From an uncultured Bacteroidia bacterium (GTDB lineage: Bacteria > Bacteroidota > Bacteroidia > Bacteroidales > UBA932): a DNA stretch of 64,000 nt. Under the pieces are notes generated by a model. It ran no database searches. It was not told where the DNA came from and saw only the letters and a program-made list of their open reading frames with translations. The stretch spans positions 62,001-126,000 of the forward strand of contig CACXPG010000001.1 of the NCBI GenBank assembly GCA_902769525.1, read 5' to 3'. Below are positions 8,570-18,570 of this stretch, piece after piece (position 1 is the stretch's first letter; every line of letters begins with the position of its first letter). The position numbers were made by a program, and so were the translations under genes.

Positions 8570-10075
8570 TTATGCCATAGGGTCGTATTCGTCTTCAGGC
8601 ATCGTGGAGAAATCACCCATACCGCTGTTGATTCTGGACTGGTAGGAGATAGGAGAAGGAGCTGACGAAGGAACCTGAGCGTATGCGTTGTTCAGGTCCA
8701 CAAACTTCATCTGGGAAGCGATGAACTTGAGCTGAACCTCTCCCGTGGCACCGTTACGGTGCTTGGCTATAATCACATCGGTAAGGCCTGGCTCCATGTT
8801 CAACGACTCCAGTCCATAATACTCAGGACGATGGAGGAAAAGAACAATGTCGGCATCCTGCTCGATGGCTCCGGACTCTCTAAGATGCGTCAGCTGAGGC
8901 TTTTTCTGGCCGCCTGTGGTAGACTCTGCCTGACGGCTCAGCTGGGCCAGGGCTATAACCGGTACATCCAGCTCCTTGGCGATTGCCTTCAGCGAACGGG
9001 AGATCTCGGCCACTTCCTGCTCACGCACACCTTTCAGTTCCTTGGAACCGGTCATAAGCTGCAGGTAGTCTATGATTATCAGCTTCACACCGCTGTTTCT
9101 GACAAGCCTGCGGGCCTTTGCTCTAAGGTCAACTATCGGAAGAGACGGAGTGTCGTCGATGTAAATCGGAGCCTCGACCAGACGCTTGATGCTGTCGTCC
9201 AGCTGGGTCCAGTCCGCCTGAGTCATCTTGGTGCTTCCCTTGATCTTGTCTGAAGGAAGTCCGGACTCTGCCACCAGAAGCCTCTCGATGAGCTGCGTCG
9301 GAGCCTGCTCCAGGGAGAAGAAGGCTATCGGGATATTGAACTCCACCGCCATATTGCGGGCCATGGTCAGCACAAAAGCGGTCTTTCCCATTCCAGGACG
9401 GCCGGCTATGATAACAAGGTCTGACGGATGCCATCCGAAAGTGATCTTGTCCAGCGCAACGTATCCGCTCGACAGACCGGTCTGCCCGCCCTCCTTTGAC
9501 TGGAGTTCTTCCAGACTGGTGAGCTTGCTCTTGATGATTTCGGAAATCATCTGCTCCTTGCGGCTCATGTTTGTCTGTGACAGCTCGAAAAGTTTCTGCT
9601 GCACGTCGTTCAAAAGCGAATCTACCGGCTCGCTCTCATCGTATGACTTGCGCAGGGCATCGTTCGTGATGGAAATCATCTCTCGCTGGATGTACTTGTC
9701 CACCAGTATCTTTGCATAGTAGCTAACATGCACCGCCGCACCTATGTCGGATGTCAGGCGGGTAAGATAATCCAGGCCGCCGGCCGCGTCAAAGTCTCCG
9801 TTCAGCTTCAGGCGTTCGGCCACCGTCATCATATCCACCGGACGGGATGATGAACACAGCTGGCTGATAGCCTTGTATATCATCTTGTTCTCAGGCTTGT
9901 AAAAACAGTCTTCCTGAAGAATCGTCATAAGTTCTTCCACAATATCCTGGTCCAGCATCAAGGCTCCCAGGACAGAAGCCTCCACCTCCAGAGCCTGCGG
10001 AACCTTCACCCCGCGTTCAAGAGCAGACACCTCGAGGTCTGCATTTACGTTCCTGTTTCTTGCAGTCTTTGCCAT
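8570..10075 (-). CDS. dnaB: Replicative DNA helicase DnaB
   Basis: Protein of 501 residues. The N-terminal DnaB domain (about 25-130) starts with PQALEVEASVLGALMLD. The RecA-like helicase core has Walker A GRPGMGKT (about 225), Walker B LIIIDYLQLM, and the H4 block SRQAE. It unwinds DNA ahead of the replisome and loads primase. Length is normal for Bacteroidota. No intein is seen in the Walker A or H4 sites. It lies 9 nt after the aminotransferase gene and has no promoter of its own visible. Confidence 0.97.
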   Translation of the reverse strand: MAKTARNRNVNADLEVSALERGVKVPQALEVEASVLGALMLDQDIVEELMTILQEDCFYKPENKMIYKAISQLCSSSRPVDMMTVAERLKLNGDFDAAGGLDYLTRLTSDIGAAVHVSYYAKILVDKYIQREMISITNDALRKSYDESEPVDSLLNDVQQKLFELSQTNMSRKEQMISEIIKSKLTSLEELQSKEGGQTGLSSGYVALDKITFGWHPSDLVIIAGRPGMGKTAFVLTMARNMAVEFNIPIAFFSLEQAPTQLIERLLVAESGLPSDKIKGSTKMTQADWTQLDDSIKRLVEAPIYIDDTPSLPIVDLRAKARRLVRNSGVKLIIIDYLQLMTGSKELKGVREQEVAEISRSLKAIAKELDVPVIALAQLSRQAESTTGGQKKPQLTHLRESGAIEQDADIVLFLHRPEYYGLESLNMEPGLTDVIIAKHRNGATGEVQLKFIASQMKFVDLNNAYAQVPSSAPSPISYQSRINSGMGDFSTMPEDEYDPMA

Positions 10076-10084
10076 AAATCTCCA

Positions 10085-11281
10085 CTAAAGTTTGTCCAAA
10101 GCCCTCCTTACCGCCTCAATTCCAAGGTCTATCTCCTCGTCCGAGATGCACAGCGGAGGGGCTATCCTGAAGGATGTCGGCTGGAAAAGGAACCAGTCCG
10201 TCAGCACTCCCTCATCAAGTAGTAAATATAGCACTTTTTTCGCTTTGTCTGCATCGCCAAGATCAACCGCAATCAGCAGGCCCGCCGCACGAATCTCTTT
10301 GACAGCGGGATGGGAAATCAGGGCGTCATGAATTTTCTTTGACTTTCGCTCGACTTCCCCCACCCAGTCTTTTTCGAGAAGCAGTTTCAGCGATGCCAGA
10401 GCCGCCGCGCAGCAAACGGGATGACCGCCAAAGGTGGTGATATGCCCAAGCGGCGGATCTGTCTGCCAGCATTTCATCCTGCCGGAAGAAGTAACCATTG
10501 CGCCCAGCGGCATTCCTCCGCCAAGCGCCTTTGCCAGCGTCAGGATGTCCGGGACAACTCCGTATTTCTGGAAGGCGAACATCTTTCCTGTCCTTCCGAA
10601 TCCGGTCTGAACCTCATCGAATATCAGCAGCGCGCCAGTCTGGTCGCACTTTTTCCTCAGCGACTCCAGAAATCCCGGCCTTGGAACCTGGACTCCGCCC
10701 TCTCCCTGCACCGGCTCGATTATCACGGCGGCCGTGTCTTCGTCTATCGCGGAGAATGATGCTTCGTCGTTGAACTCTATATGCTCCACCATTGGCAGAA
10801 GCGGGCGGAAAGAGTTCTTGAAATCCTCGCTGCTCATCAGGCTGAGGTTGCCCTGGGTGCTTCCGTGATAGGCGTTGCGGCAGCTCACGATTTTCCTTCT
10901 GCCGGTGATTCTCTTTGCCAGCTTGACGGCGGCCTCGTTGGCCTCGCTCCCGCTGTTCACATAGTAAACGCTGTCCAGAGAAGACGGAAGTATCGATGTC
11001 AGAAGCTTTGCGTGCAGCACCTGCGGAGACTCTATCATCTCTCCGTAGACCATAAGGTGCGCATAGTTTTCCATCTGCTGCTTGACCGCATCCACCACTT
11101 CACGCCTTGCATGGCCCACGTTGCTTACGCACACGCCGGAAATAAAATCGAGATATCTTCTGGATTCAGAGTAAAAGAAAACACCCTCTGCCTTCACTAT
11201 GGATAATCCTAGCGGGGAAGAGGATGTCTGTCCAACATGCCTGAAGAAGAGATCCCTTAAAGTATAGGACCTGTCCTCCAT
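10085..11281 (-). CDS. Class III PLP aminotransferase
   Basis: Protein of 398 residues counted from the ATG at 11281, just after the stop of the gene before it; an upstream start would overlap that gene. It shows the class III fold: the NSGSEANEAAVKLAKR motif, the Asp of the cofactor-binding block IFDEVQTGFGRTGK, and the Schiff-base Lys in LTLAKALGGGMPLGAM. It is closest by motif to the acetylornithine/ornithine/4-aminobutyrate group, but no arginine or GABA genes lie nearby, so the substrate cannot be assigned. Confidence 0.9.
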   Translation of the reverse strand: MEDRSYTLRDLFFRHVGQTSSSPLGLSIVKAEGVFFYSESRRYLDFISGVCVSNVGHARREVVDAVKQQMENYAHLMVYGEMIESPQVLHAKLLTSILPSSLDSVYYVNSGSEANEAAVKLAKRITGRRKIVSCRNAYHGSTQGNLSLMSSEDFKNSFRPLLPMVEHIEFNDEASFSAIDEDTAAVIIEPVQGEGGVQVPRPGFLESLRKKCDQTGALLIFDEVQTGFGRTGKMFAFQKYGVVPDILTLAKALGGGMPLGAMVTSSGRMKCWQTDPPLGHITTFGGHPVCCAAALASLKLLLEKDWVGEVERKSKKIHDALISHPAVKEIRAAGLLIAVDLGDADKAKKVLYLLLDEGVLTDWFLFQPTSFRIAPPLCISDEEIDLGIEAVRRALDKL

Positions 11282-11285
11282 AACG

Positions 11286-12149
11286 CTATTTCTTCTTTGC
11301 TGCTTTCTTTGCAGGTTTCTCTTCTGACTCTTGATTCTGGTCTTCTGCAAACCTGGAGCTTACGAGAATTCTTCCGCAGTACTCGCATACGACAATCTTC
11401 CTGCTCTCGTCTATGTCTATTTCTCTCTGAGGAGGTATCTTGTTGAAGCATCCTCCGCAAGCGCCTCTGACCACTGTTACCACGGCCATCTTGTTGCGGA
11501 CGTTGCTTCTTACTTTCTGATAAGCGGCGAGCATCCTGGCATCGAGCTGCTCCTGATATGATTCGCTCACCTGCTGAAGCTGCTGAACTTCCTTTTCGGT
11601 CTCCTTCTCTATGTTCTCCAGTTCCTTGCACTTGATTTCGAGGTCAGCCTCACGGCCTTTTGTCTCCTCTACCAGAAGCGCCAGTTCCTCTTTCTTCTCG
11701 ACAAGCTTCTTGGTGCCTTCATTAGCCCTCTTCTCGGCCAGCTGCACCTCCAGCTGCTGGAACTCTATCTCCTTGGAAATGGACTCGAACTCGCGGTTGT
11801 TCCTTACATTGTTCCTCTGCTGCTCATACTTCTTGATGGACATGCGCCTTTCTTCCATCTCGTTTTTCTTGTCGGCGATGAAAGCCTCTATGTCCTTGAT
11901 TTCTTTCTGGATGGCAGCCTGCTTGGTCTTCAGGCCTGCAACCTCGTCTTCAAGATCCCTCACCTCAAGAGGAAGCTCTCCCCTGAGAAGGTAGATGGAA
12001 TCTATTTTTGAGTCTGTCTGCTGGAGAAGATACAGAAGATGGAGCTTGTGTTCCATTTCCGCTGCGTCAGCGTTCTTTGTGGAAATCTGCAGGGATGTAA
12101 AGGTTTCCCCGCCAGTCTGAGGTTTTTTCGTATTCTTTGTTGTTGCCAT
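11286..12149 (-). CDS. Coiled-coil protein with C4 zinc ribbon (zf-RING_7 type)
   Basis: Protein of 287 residues with a long coiled coil (about residues 30-200, many Glu/Lys/Gln heptads) and a C-terminal zinc ribbon with cysteine pairs in RGACGGCFNKIPP and VVCEYCGRILV. This matches the widespread DUF164/C4-type zinc-ribbon family, which often lies beside nif3-like genes as here (one nt spacing). A Lys-rich tail ends the protein. Nucleic acid binding has been proposed for the family; the role here is unknown. Confidence 0.88.
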   Translation of the reverse strand: MATTKNTKKPQTGGETFTSLQISTKNADAAEMEHKLHLLYLLQQTDSKIDSIYLLRGELPLEVRDLEDEVAGLKTKQAAIQKEIKDIEAFIADKKNEMEERRMSIKKYEQQRNNVRNNREFESISKEIEFQQLEVQLAEKRANEGTKKLVEKKEELALLVEETKGREADLEIKCKELENIEKETEKEVQQLQQVSESYQEQLDARMLAAYQKVRSNVRNKMAVVTVVRGACGGCFNKIPPQREIDIDESRKIVVCEYCGRILVSSRFAEDQNQESEEKPAKKAAKKK

Positions 12150-12150
12150 A

Positions 12151-12936
12151 TCAAAAATAAAATATCGGGCTCTTGTCGGCCTCGCTCAATAGGACGGCAA
12201 ATTTAGGAAATTTTTTCTTAATAATGTGTTCCAGCAGCCCTATTGCCGGAAGTTCAGAGTAATGATGCCCCACGTCCACAACCATAAATCCGTCTGGGCA
12301 ATAGAAATTATGATGCGTAACATCCCCTGTCACAAGCACTTGCGCACCAGCTTCAACTGCATCTGCTATTGCGCCCTGCCCTCCGCCGGAAGAAACGGCC
12401 ACAGTGGAAATCTTTCCTGGAACAAGAGCGGAAGTCCTCACATTGGAGGCTCCGAAAGCCTTCTTCACCTTCTCCACGAAAGCCGTCGCCGAGACTCCGC
12501 GCCCCAGTTTCCCTATCCTTGAGAACCCGTCGGCCCCCAAAACGGAAACATCGCTGAGCCCCAACCTGGAAGCCATTATGTCGTTGAGACCTCCCTGAGC
12601 CTTGTCCAGAGGAGTGTGGGAAGAATAAACCGTTATCCCGGAACGGATCGCGAGCATTATGGTATCTGACCTGACGTCCCCTTCCAGAATGGAAAGGCAC
12701 GGCTTGTGCACAATCAGGGGATGGTGGGTGACTATCATGTCGCACCCTTTCTCCACAGCCTCCCTTACCACCTCCAGGGAACAGTTCAGGGCAATCAGCG
12801 CACAATGAACCTCGGCGGAAGGATTACCTACCGTAAATCCGCTGTTGTCCCACTCGGCCTGCAGACCAAGATGGGCAAACTCCTCTATCGCCTCAGCGAT
12901 TTCCGAGGCCTTTACTTTATACTGTCTCGTTTTCAT
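12151..12936 (-). CDS. Nif3-like dinuclear metal-centre protein
   Basis: Protein of 261 residues of the NIF3/YbgI/DUF34 family. Metal ligands are seen in VTHHPLIVHKP, SSHTPLDKAQGGLND and VDVGHHYSE. The family forms a hexameric ring with two metals per subunit; its reaction remains unsettled, with GTP cyclohydrolase-like activity claimed for some members. Many Bacteroidota members have about 365 residues because of a PII-like insert; this one is the short form. Its start overlaps the end of the MerR-like gene by 20 nt, which indicates coupling. Confidence 0.92.
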   Translation of the reverse strand: MKTRQYKVKASEIAEAIEEFAHLGLQAEWDNSGFTVGNPSAEVHCALIALNCSLEVVREAVEKGCDMIVTHHPLIVHKPCLSILEGDVRSDTIMLAIRSGITVYSSHTPLDKAQGGLNDIMASRLGLSDVSVLGADGFSRIGKLGRGVSATAFVEKVKKAFGASNVRTSALVPGKISTVAVSSGGGQGAIADAVEAGAQVLVTGDVTHHNFYCPDGFMVVDVGHHYSELPAIGLLEHIIKKKFPKFAVLLSEADKSPIFYF

Positions 12937-13291
12937 TGTCTTCCTGATTCAATTCTTCCGGAATCTCTTTCTCCTGCATCACAGCCACTAGCCTTGCCCT
13001 GATAGACCTGAGTTTTTCAATGACTTCCAGCTTGCTGTCCGCTCCTGACAGATTCTGCTTCAGACGGGCCTTGGCCCCCTCCAGAGTCATTCCGCATTCT
13101 TTCACCAGGTGGTGTATCATCTTGAAAGTCCCGATGTCTTTCTGCGTGAAAAAGCGGTTGCCCTTCTTGTTGCGGACCGGCTTGATGAACGACGAAAACT
13201 TGTCTGACCAGAACCTTACCAGAGACGCGTTCTCTCCAAGTATCTTGGAAACATCCCCTACCGTGTAATATAACTTGCTGCCTTCTTCCAT
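12917..13291 (-). CDS. MerR-family transcriptional regulator
   Basis: Protein of 124 residues from the ATG at 13291; the slightly earlier TTG was rejected because a -7 box ends at 13298. The N-terminal winged helix is typical of MerR (YYTVGDVSKILGENASLVRFWSDKF, then NKKGNRFFTQKDI), followed by a short helical region. No metal or ligand cysteines are seen. It heads the long leftward run that includes dnaB and rnf and could regulate its own promoter or the divergent alaS promoter, as an inference from position. Confidence 0.9.
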   Translation of the reverse strand: MEEGSKLYYTVGDVSKILGENASLVRFWSDKFSSFIKPVRNKKGNRFFTQKDIGTFKMIHHLVKECGMTLEGAKARLKQNLSGADSKLEVIEKLRSIRARLVAVMQEKEIPEELNQEDNENETV

Positions 13292-13297
13292 ACTTTG

Positions 13298-13305
13298 CAA
13301 ATTTA
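13298..13305 (-). promoter_or_regulatory. -7 box of the MerR-like gene, very close to the start codon
   Basis: TAAATTTG on the minus strand ends 6 nt before the ATG at 13291, so the transcript would begin at or next to the start codon. It is the only full -7 match I found upstream of the first genes in the leftward run. Confidence 0.65.
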
Positions 13306-13338
13306 AACAAGAAAAACGAGAAGTTCGGCAATAAATGT

Positions 13339-13346
13339 TATTTTTG
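13339..13346 (+). promoter_or_regulatory. -7 box of alaS
   Basis: TATTTTTG lies 47 nt before the alaS ATG at 13394 and faces away from the MerR-like promoter. The two -7 boxes are 33 bp apart, so their -33 regions overlap. Confidence 0.6.
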
Positions 13347-13393
13347 TACGATTATGCCGAAATGTGTGTTTTTGGCAGAGTTATGAAAGTAAT

Positions 13394-16021
13394 ATGGAAT
13401 CAAGAAAGATAAGAGAAACGTTTCTGGAGTTTTTCCGCAGCAAGGAACACTCTATTGTGCAGTCTGCACCTATGGTCGTAAAGAACGACCCTACGCTTAT
13501 GTTCACCAATGCCGGCATGAACCAGTTCAAGGACATCTTCCTGGGCAATGCCGCACCGTTTGCAAAGAGAGCGGCAGACACGCAGAAGTGCCTTAGAGTC
13601 AGCGGAAAGCACAACGACTTGGAGGAAGTTGGGCACGACACCTACCACCATACGATGTTTGAGATGCTGGGTAACTGGAGCTTTGGAGACTACTTCAAGA
13701 AAGAGGCGATAGAGTGGAGCTGGGAGCTGCTGACCAAGGTATTCAAGATAGATCCGGAAAGGCTCTATGCAACCGTGTTTGAGGGATATGAGCCGGACGG
13801 ACTCGGCCTGGACGAGGAAGCCAGGGATAACTGGCTTAAGTTCCTCCCGGCAGACAGGGTGCTGATGGGAAACCGCAAGGACAACTTCTGGGAAATGGGA
13901 GAGCAGGGACCGTGCGGCCCTTGCAGCGAGATACATATAGACCTCCGCGATGACGAGGAACAGGCCAAGGTTCCGGGAAGGGAGCTGGTAAACAAGTCCG
14001 ACCCTCTGGTGATCGAGATATGGAACCTGGTGTTCATGCAATTCAACCGCAAGGCAGACGGAAGTCTGGAGAAACTCCCTCACAACAATGTAGATACGGG
14101 AATGGGATTCGAGAGGCTCTGCATGGCTCTCCAGGGCAAGAAGAGCAACTACGACACCGACGTGTTCACCCCGCTGCTTTCAAAGATCGGCGAGATTGCA
14201 GGAAAGGACTATGCGACCGCAGACGAGAAAGTGAGGATTGCAATGAGGGTGGTTGCAGACCACGTCAGGGCAATAACCTTCTCCATCGCTGACGGACAGC
14301 TTCCGTCTAACGTGAAGGCCGGATATGTTATCAGAAGGATATTGAGAAGGGCCGTAAGATACGCATACACATTCCTGGGAGTGAAGGAGCCGCTTCTTTT
14401 CAAGCTGGTGCCTGTACTGGTAGAGCAGATGGGAAGCTCATACCCTGAGATTGCAAAGCAGGAAAGCCTGATCTCCAAGGTAATCAAGGAAGAGGAAGAC
14501 GCTTTCCTCAGGACTCTGGATAGAGGAATCCGCCTGATGGACGATGTTGTGGCAAAGTGCAAGAGCACCGGTTCTTCGCTTGTCAGCGGAACTGACGCCT
14601 TTGTGCTCTACGACACCTTCGGGTTCCCGATAGACCTTACTGAACTCATCGCAAAGGAGAACAACCTGGAAGTGGATCTGCCGGGCTTTGAGGCTGAACT
14701 TAAGAAGCAGAAAGAAAGAAGCCGCAACGCAGACGCCAAGAAAGAGGGAGACTGGGTGTATGTCTCGGCTCAGGAAGCGGAGTCCGTGTTCACCGGCTAT
14801 GACAGCACCTGCGAGAAGGATGTTAAGATACTCCGCTACAGGGAGGTCAAGACCAAGGGCAAGGACCTGTTCCACATCGTTTTGTCCAAGACTCCGTTCT
14901 ATGCCGAGAGCGGCGGACAGGTGGGAGACAAGGGATGGCTCTGTTCTGCCTCCGGAGAGAAAATCCAGATAGTGAATACCGTAAAGGAAAACGGCCTGTC
15001 CATCCACGTCACCGAGAAACTTCCTTCAGATGTGGAAGGAGTGTTCACCGCACAGATAGATGAGGAAAAGAGGCTTGCCACTACTGCAAACCACAGCGCC
15101 ACCCACCTTCTGGACTATGCGCTGAGAAAGGTGCTGGGAACCCACATCGAGCAGAAAGGCTCCTATGTAAGCCCTCAGAGTCTGAGATTTGACTTCTCCC
15201 ACTTTGAGAAAGTTTCCCCGGAGAAACTCCGCGAAGTGGAAAGGCTTGTAAACTCCCTGATCCGCAAGGATATCAGGAAAGAGGAAATGAGGGATATGCC
15301 TATCGAGGAAGCAAAGAAACTCGGAGCCATCGCCCTCTTCGGAGAGAAATACGGAGACAAGGTAAGGGTGATCAAGTTCGGCGACAGCGTTGAGTTCTGC
15401 GGCGGAACCCACATCCCATCCACCGGAATGATAGGCTATTTCAAGATCCTCAGCGAAAGCGCCATAGCGGCCGGAGTCAGGAGAATCGAGGCCACCACCG
15501 GAAAGACCGCCGAGGACATAGTCTACGCGGCCGAAGATTTGATGCTCAGCCTGAAGGAACTTTTCAAGAGCGCCCCTAACCTGATGGACAGCGCCAAGAA
15601 GATGATCATGGAAAACGACCAGCTCCGCAAGCAGGCCGAAGACATGATGAAGGAAAGAGCCGTAGCCCTGAAGGACAAGGCAAAGGAACTGGCGGTGAAG
15701 ATAAACGGAATAGACTATATCCAGGCAAAGGGCCCGTTCTCTGCGGAACTGATGAAGACCGTGGCATTTATGCTCAGAAGCGAATGCACGAGTACGGTAT
15801 TTGCAGGAGGTATAACAGACCCGGCCAAGCCTGGTCTTGTGCTGATGTATACAGACGACCTGGTAGCCAAGGGAATGAATGCCGGCAAGGATATCCGCCC
15901 TGCCGCCAAGTTCATTAACGGAGGTGGCGGAGGACAGCCGTTCTTTGCCAGCGCAGGAGGAAAGAACGCGGAAGGAATAGACGCCGCTTTGGACAGCATC
16001 AAAGAAAGTTTGGGCAAATAA
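13394..16021 (+). CDS. alaS: Alanyl-tRNA synthetase
   Basis: Protein of 875 residues from the ATG at 13394 ([20 protein letters not shown]), the usual N-terminus of AlaRS; an ATG 30 nt upstream would add residues with no homology. It has the class II catalytic domain ([24 protein letters not shown]), the editing domain with zinc ligands [12 protein letters not shown] and [11 protein letters not shown], and a C-terminal C-Ala domain ending with the [14 protein letters not shown] block. It charges tRNA-Ala. It is followed 7 nt later by an LptF/G permease gene. Confidence 0.98.
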   Translation: MESRKIRETFLEFFRSKEHSIVQSAPMVVKNDPTLMFTNAGMNQFKDIFLGNAAPFAKRAADTQKCLRVSGKHNDLEEVGHDTYHHTMFEMLGNWSFGDYFKKEAIEWSWELLTKVFKIDPERLYATVFEGYEPDGLGLDEEARDNWLKFLPADRVLMGNRKDNFWEMGEQGPCGPCSEIHIDLRDDEEQAKVPGRELVNKSDPLVIEIWNLVFMQFNRKADGSLEKLPHNNVDTGMGFERLCMALQGKKSNYDTDVFTPLLSKIGEIAGKDYATADEKVRIAMRVVADHVRAITFSIADGQLPSNVKAGYVIRRILRRAVRYAYTFLGVKEPLLFKLVPVLVEQMGSSYPEIAKQESLISKVIKEEEDAFLRTLDRGIRLMDDVVAKCKSTGSSLVSGTDAFVLYDTFGFPIDLTELIAKENNLEVDLPGFEAELKKQKERSRNADAKKEGDWVYVSAQEAESVFTGYDSTCEKDVKILRYREVKTKGKDLFHIVLSKTPFYAESGGQVGDKGWLCSASGEKIQIVNTVKENGLSIHVTEKLPSDVEGVFTAQIDEEKRLATTANHSATHLLDYALRKVLGTHIEQKGSYVSPQSLRFDFSHFEKVSPEKLREVERLVNSLIRKDIRKEEMRDMPIEEAKKLGAIALFGEKYGDKVRVIKFGDSVEFCGGTHIPSTGMIGYFKILSESAIAAGVRRIEATTGKTAEDIVYAAEDLMLSLKELFKSAPNLMDSAKKMIMENDQLRKQAEDMMKERAVALKDKAKELAVKINGIDYIQAKGPFSAELMKTVAFMLRSECTSTVFAGGITDPAKPGLVLMYTDDLVAKGMNAGKDIRPAAKFINGGGGGQPFFASAGGKNAEGIDAALDSIKESLGK

Positions 16022-16028
16022 TTATCTG

Positions 16029-17615
16029 ATGAGCGCAGAGGAACAGACAAGACAGCCCTGGCTGAAAACAGCAAAGGAATCCTTCAAGGGTTTCTTGAAG
16101 AGGCTGGGAGTAAAGACTTTGGACCTATATATGCTGAAGTCTTTCCTGGGGCCGTTTGTGGCTGTGTTCGCCATCGTGACCTTCATCCTGATGATGCAGT
16201 TCCTCTGGCTATACATCGACGAGCTTGTAGGAAAGGGTCTTGGATTCAAAGTAATAGCCCAGTTCCTGATGTGGGGAAGCTGCACGCTGATTCCTTATGC
16301 CCTTCCGCTTGCCACGCTGCTGGCCTCCATTATGACTATGGGCAATCTGGGAGAGAACTCGGAGCTGCTCTCGATGAAGGCGGCCGGCATCTCGCTCCAG
16401 AGAATCATCAGGCCGCTCAGCTATGTGGCCGTCGTGATAGTTGTGGGAGCCTTCTTCGCTTCCAACAACCTCATTCCAGTGGCTTACAACAAGATCTACA
16501 CCCTCAGGGAAGACATTACCAACACCAAGGAGGAAATCAAGATTCCGGTAGGCATCTTCTATGACGGAATAGAAGGATTCTCCATAAGAGTGGGTGCAAG
16601 AGACAAGAATATGCTCATGCACCAGATAATGATCTACAACCACACCAAGGAGGGCGGTAACTCAGACCTTACTATCGCCGATTCCGGAAGGTTCTCCATT
16701 ACTCCGGACAAGAAGGGATTCCTGATTACCCTGTACAACGGCATCAACTACCAGGAAACCAACGAGAGGACATATACCGACACCACTCTTCAGCTGCAGA
16801 AAATCAAGTTCAAGTTCCAGCAGATAGCCATCCCTCTTGAAAACTACGCGTTCAGCCAGTCCAAAGAAGGCCGCTACAGCGGAGAGGTGATGGCAAAGAA
16901 CATATCTCAGCTCAGCAGAGACAAGGACTCCCTTTCCCACGCCAACGACTCATCTCTGAACTACCACACCCAGAGAGCAATCCACGGAGACTGGCTGGGG
17001 CATCAGGACCAGCTGGACACGGCCCGCAACAAAGGCTACCGCAAGAGTTTCAAGGCAGAAGAACTCTATAAGTGGAAGACTCAGCAGGACAAGGTGAACG
17101 CCCTGCAGACAGTGTACGGGACCCTGAACAACGAGAAAGTTTCACATCCGTTCTTCAACGCCCAGATATACCAGACCGCATATCCTCTAAGAAGAACTAT
17201 CATAGAACGGTTCCGCAAGTTCACCCTGAGCCTTGCCTGCCTGATATTCTTCTTCATCGGCGCCCCTATCGGAGCCATCGTGAGGAAGGGAGGACTGGGA
17301 ACGCCGGCCATTATCTCCATCCTGTTCTTCGTCCTGTACTGGGTTGTGGACATCAGCGGAAAGAAACTGGCAAACGACGGAGCCATTTCGCCGTTCCTGG
17401 GAGCGTTCATTTCAACGATTGTGCTTGCCCCGCTGGCGGCTTACCTTACCTGGAAGTGCACCCAGGACTCTGTCACATTCAACATGGACCAGTTCTTCAA
17501 GAACATAAAGAACTTCTTCCAGAGGCTTTTCAGCAAGACCAAGAGACTCCAGTACAAGCTCAATCTCCAGAAGATCCTCAAAGAGGAAGAAGAGAAGATG
17601 CAGCAAAATGGATAG
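16029..17615 (+). CDS. LptF/LptG-family permease (large form)
   Basis: Protein of 528 residues of the YjgP/YjgQ family. It has an N-terminal membrane group (about 35-135, four helices), a long soluble periplasmic beta-jellyroll region with a charged insert (about 135-390), and a C-terminal helix pair (about 395-470). It should be one half of the LptB2FG transporter that extracts lipopolysaccharide from the inner membrane. A second, shorter paralogue lies at 22055-23188. Which is LptF and which is LptG cannot be settled by eye. The fmt start overlaps its end by 8 nt. Confidence 0.88.
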   Translation: MSAEEQTRQPWLKTAKESFKGFLKRLGVKTLDLYMLKSFLGPFVAVFAIVTFILMMQFLWLYIDELVGKGLGFKVIAQFLMWGSCTLIPYALPLATLLASIMTMGNLGENSELLSMKAAGISLQRIIRPLSYVAVVIVVGAFFASNNLIPVAYNKIYTLREDITNTKEEIKIPVGIFYDGIEGFSIRVGARDKNMLMHQIMIYNHTKEGGNSDLTIADSGRFSITPDKKGFLITLYNGINYQETNERTYTDTTLQLQKIKFKFQQIAIPLENYAFSQSKEGRYSGEVMAKNISQLSRDKDSLSHANDSSLNYHTQRAIHGDWLGHQDQLDTARNKGYRKSFKAEELYKWKTQQDKVNALQTVYGTLNNEKVSHPFFNAQIYQTAYPLRRTIIERFRKFTLSLACLIFFFIGAPIGAIVRKGGLGTPAIISILFFVLYWVVDISGKKLANDGAISPFLGAFISTIVLAPLAAYLTWKCTQDSVTFNMDQFFKNIKNFFQRLFSKTKRLQYKLNLQKILKEEEEKMQQNG

Positions 17616-18570
17616 GAAGACAAGAATCATCTATATGGGCACGCCGGAGTTTGCGGTTGGCCCTCTGAAGGCGTTGCTTGACGCCGGATACGACATTCCC
17701 GCAGTAGTAACCGTGCCCGACAAGCCGAAAGGCAGAGGGCTTCAGATGGCCCAGAGCGATGTCAAGAAATTCGCCCTCGAGCACGGCAATATAGACATTC
17801 TCCAGCCCGAGAAACTCCGCGACGAGGCTTTCCTCGCCCAACTGAAAAGCTACAGTGCAGACCTTTTCATCGTGGTGGCTTTCAGGATGCTGCCTGAAGT
17901 CGTGTGGAAGATGCCAAAGATGGGAACCTTCAATCTCCACGCCTCTCTTCTTCCAAAATTCAGGGGTGCCGCCCCTATCAACTGGGCCATAATCCAGAGG
18001 GAAAAGGAAACCGGAGTGACCACTTTCTTCATCGACGATAAAATAGACACGGGAAGCATCCTGCTGCAGAAGACCACCCCTATTTCAGAAAGGGAAACCG
18101 TGGAAACTCTCCACGACCGTCTTATGGAAATGGGAAGCGGCCTTGTGGTGGAGACCGTGCAGGGTCTTGAAAACGGAACAATTACTCCTTGCCCTCAGGA
18201 CGCCTCCTCTCTTACCGAGAAAACATCTGCCGCCCCTAAACTGAACAAGACAAACTGCCGCATAGACTGGAGCAGGACAGCCGGAGAATGTGACGCGCTT
18301 GTAAGAGGCCTTTCTCCATATCCTGCCGCCCTTGCCACAATGCAGACTGGAAGCGGGGAAACCATCGAGATGAAAGTTTTCGGCTCAGAGATATCAGACA
18401 AAAAATCAGATAGAGTCATCTTCACAGACAAGGCCATCTTTGTTCCTTGCTCAGACAGAATGCTGGAAATCACATCCTTGCAGCCAGCTGGCAAGAAGAG
18501 GATGGGAGCCAGAGACTTTATAAACGGCCACAAAAACCTCATCGGCGATGAAAACATCCGCTTCTTCTGA
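17608..18570 (+). CDS. fmt: Methionyl-tRNA formyltransferase
   Basis: Protein of 320 residues with the N-terminal formyltransferase fold: IIYMGTPEFAVGPL at the start, the loop NLHASLLPKFRGAAPINWAI with catalytic His, and FIDDKIDTGSIL. The C-terminal OB-like tRNA-binding domain follows. It formylates Met on initiator tRNA from 10-formyl-tetrahydrofolate. It overlaps both the permease gene before it and thiN after it, so the genes appear translationally coupled. Length is normal. Confidence 0.97.
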   Translation: MDRKTRIIYMGTPEFAVGPLKALLDAGYDIPAVVTVPDKPKGRGLQMAQSDVKKFALEHGNIDILQPEKLRDEAFLAQLKSYSADLFIVVAFRMLPEVVWKMPKMGTFNLHASLLPKFRGAAPINWAIIQREKETGVTTFFIDDKIDTGSILLQKTTPISERETVETLHDRLMEMGSGLVVETVQGLENGTITPCPQDASSLTEKTSAAPKLNKTNCRIDWSRTAGECDALVRGLSPYPAALATMQTGSGETIEMKVFGSEISDKKSDRVIFTDKAIFVPCSDRMLEITSLQPAGKKRMGARDFINGHKNLIGDENIRFF

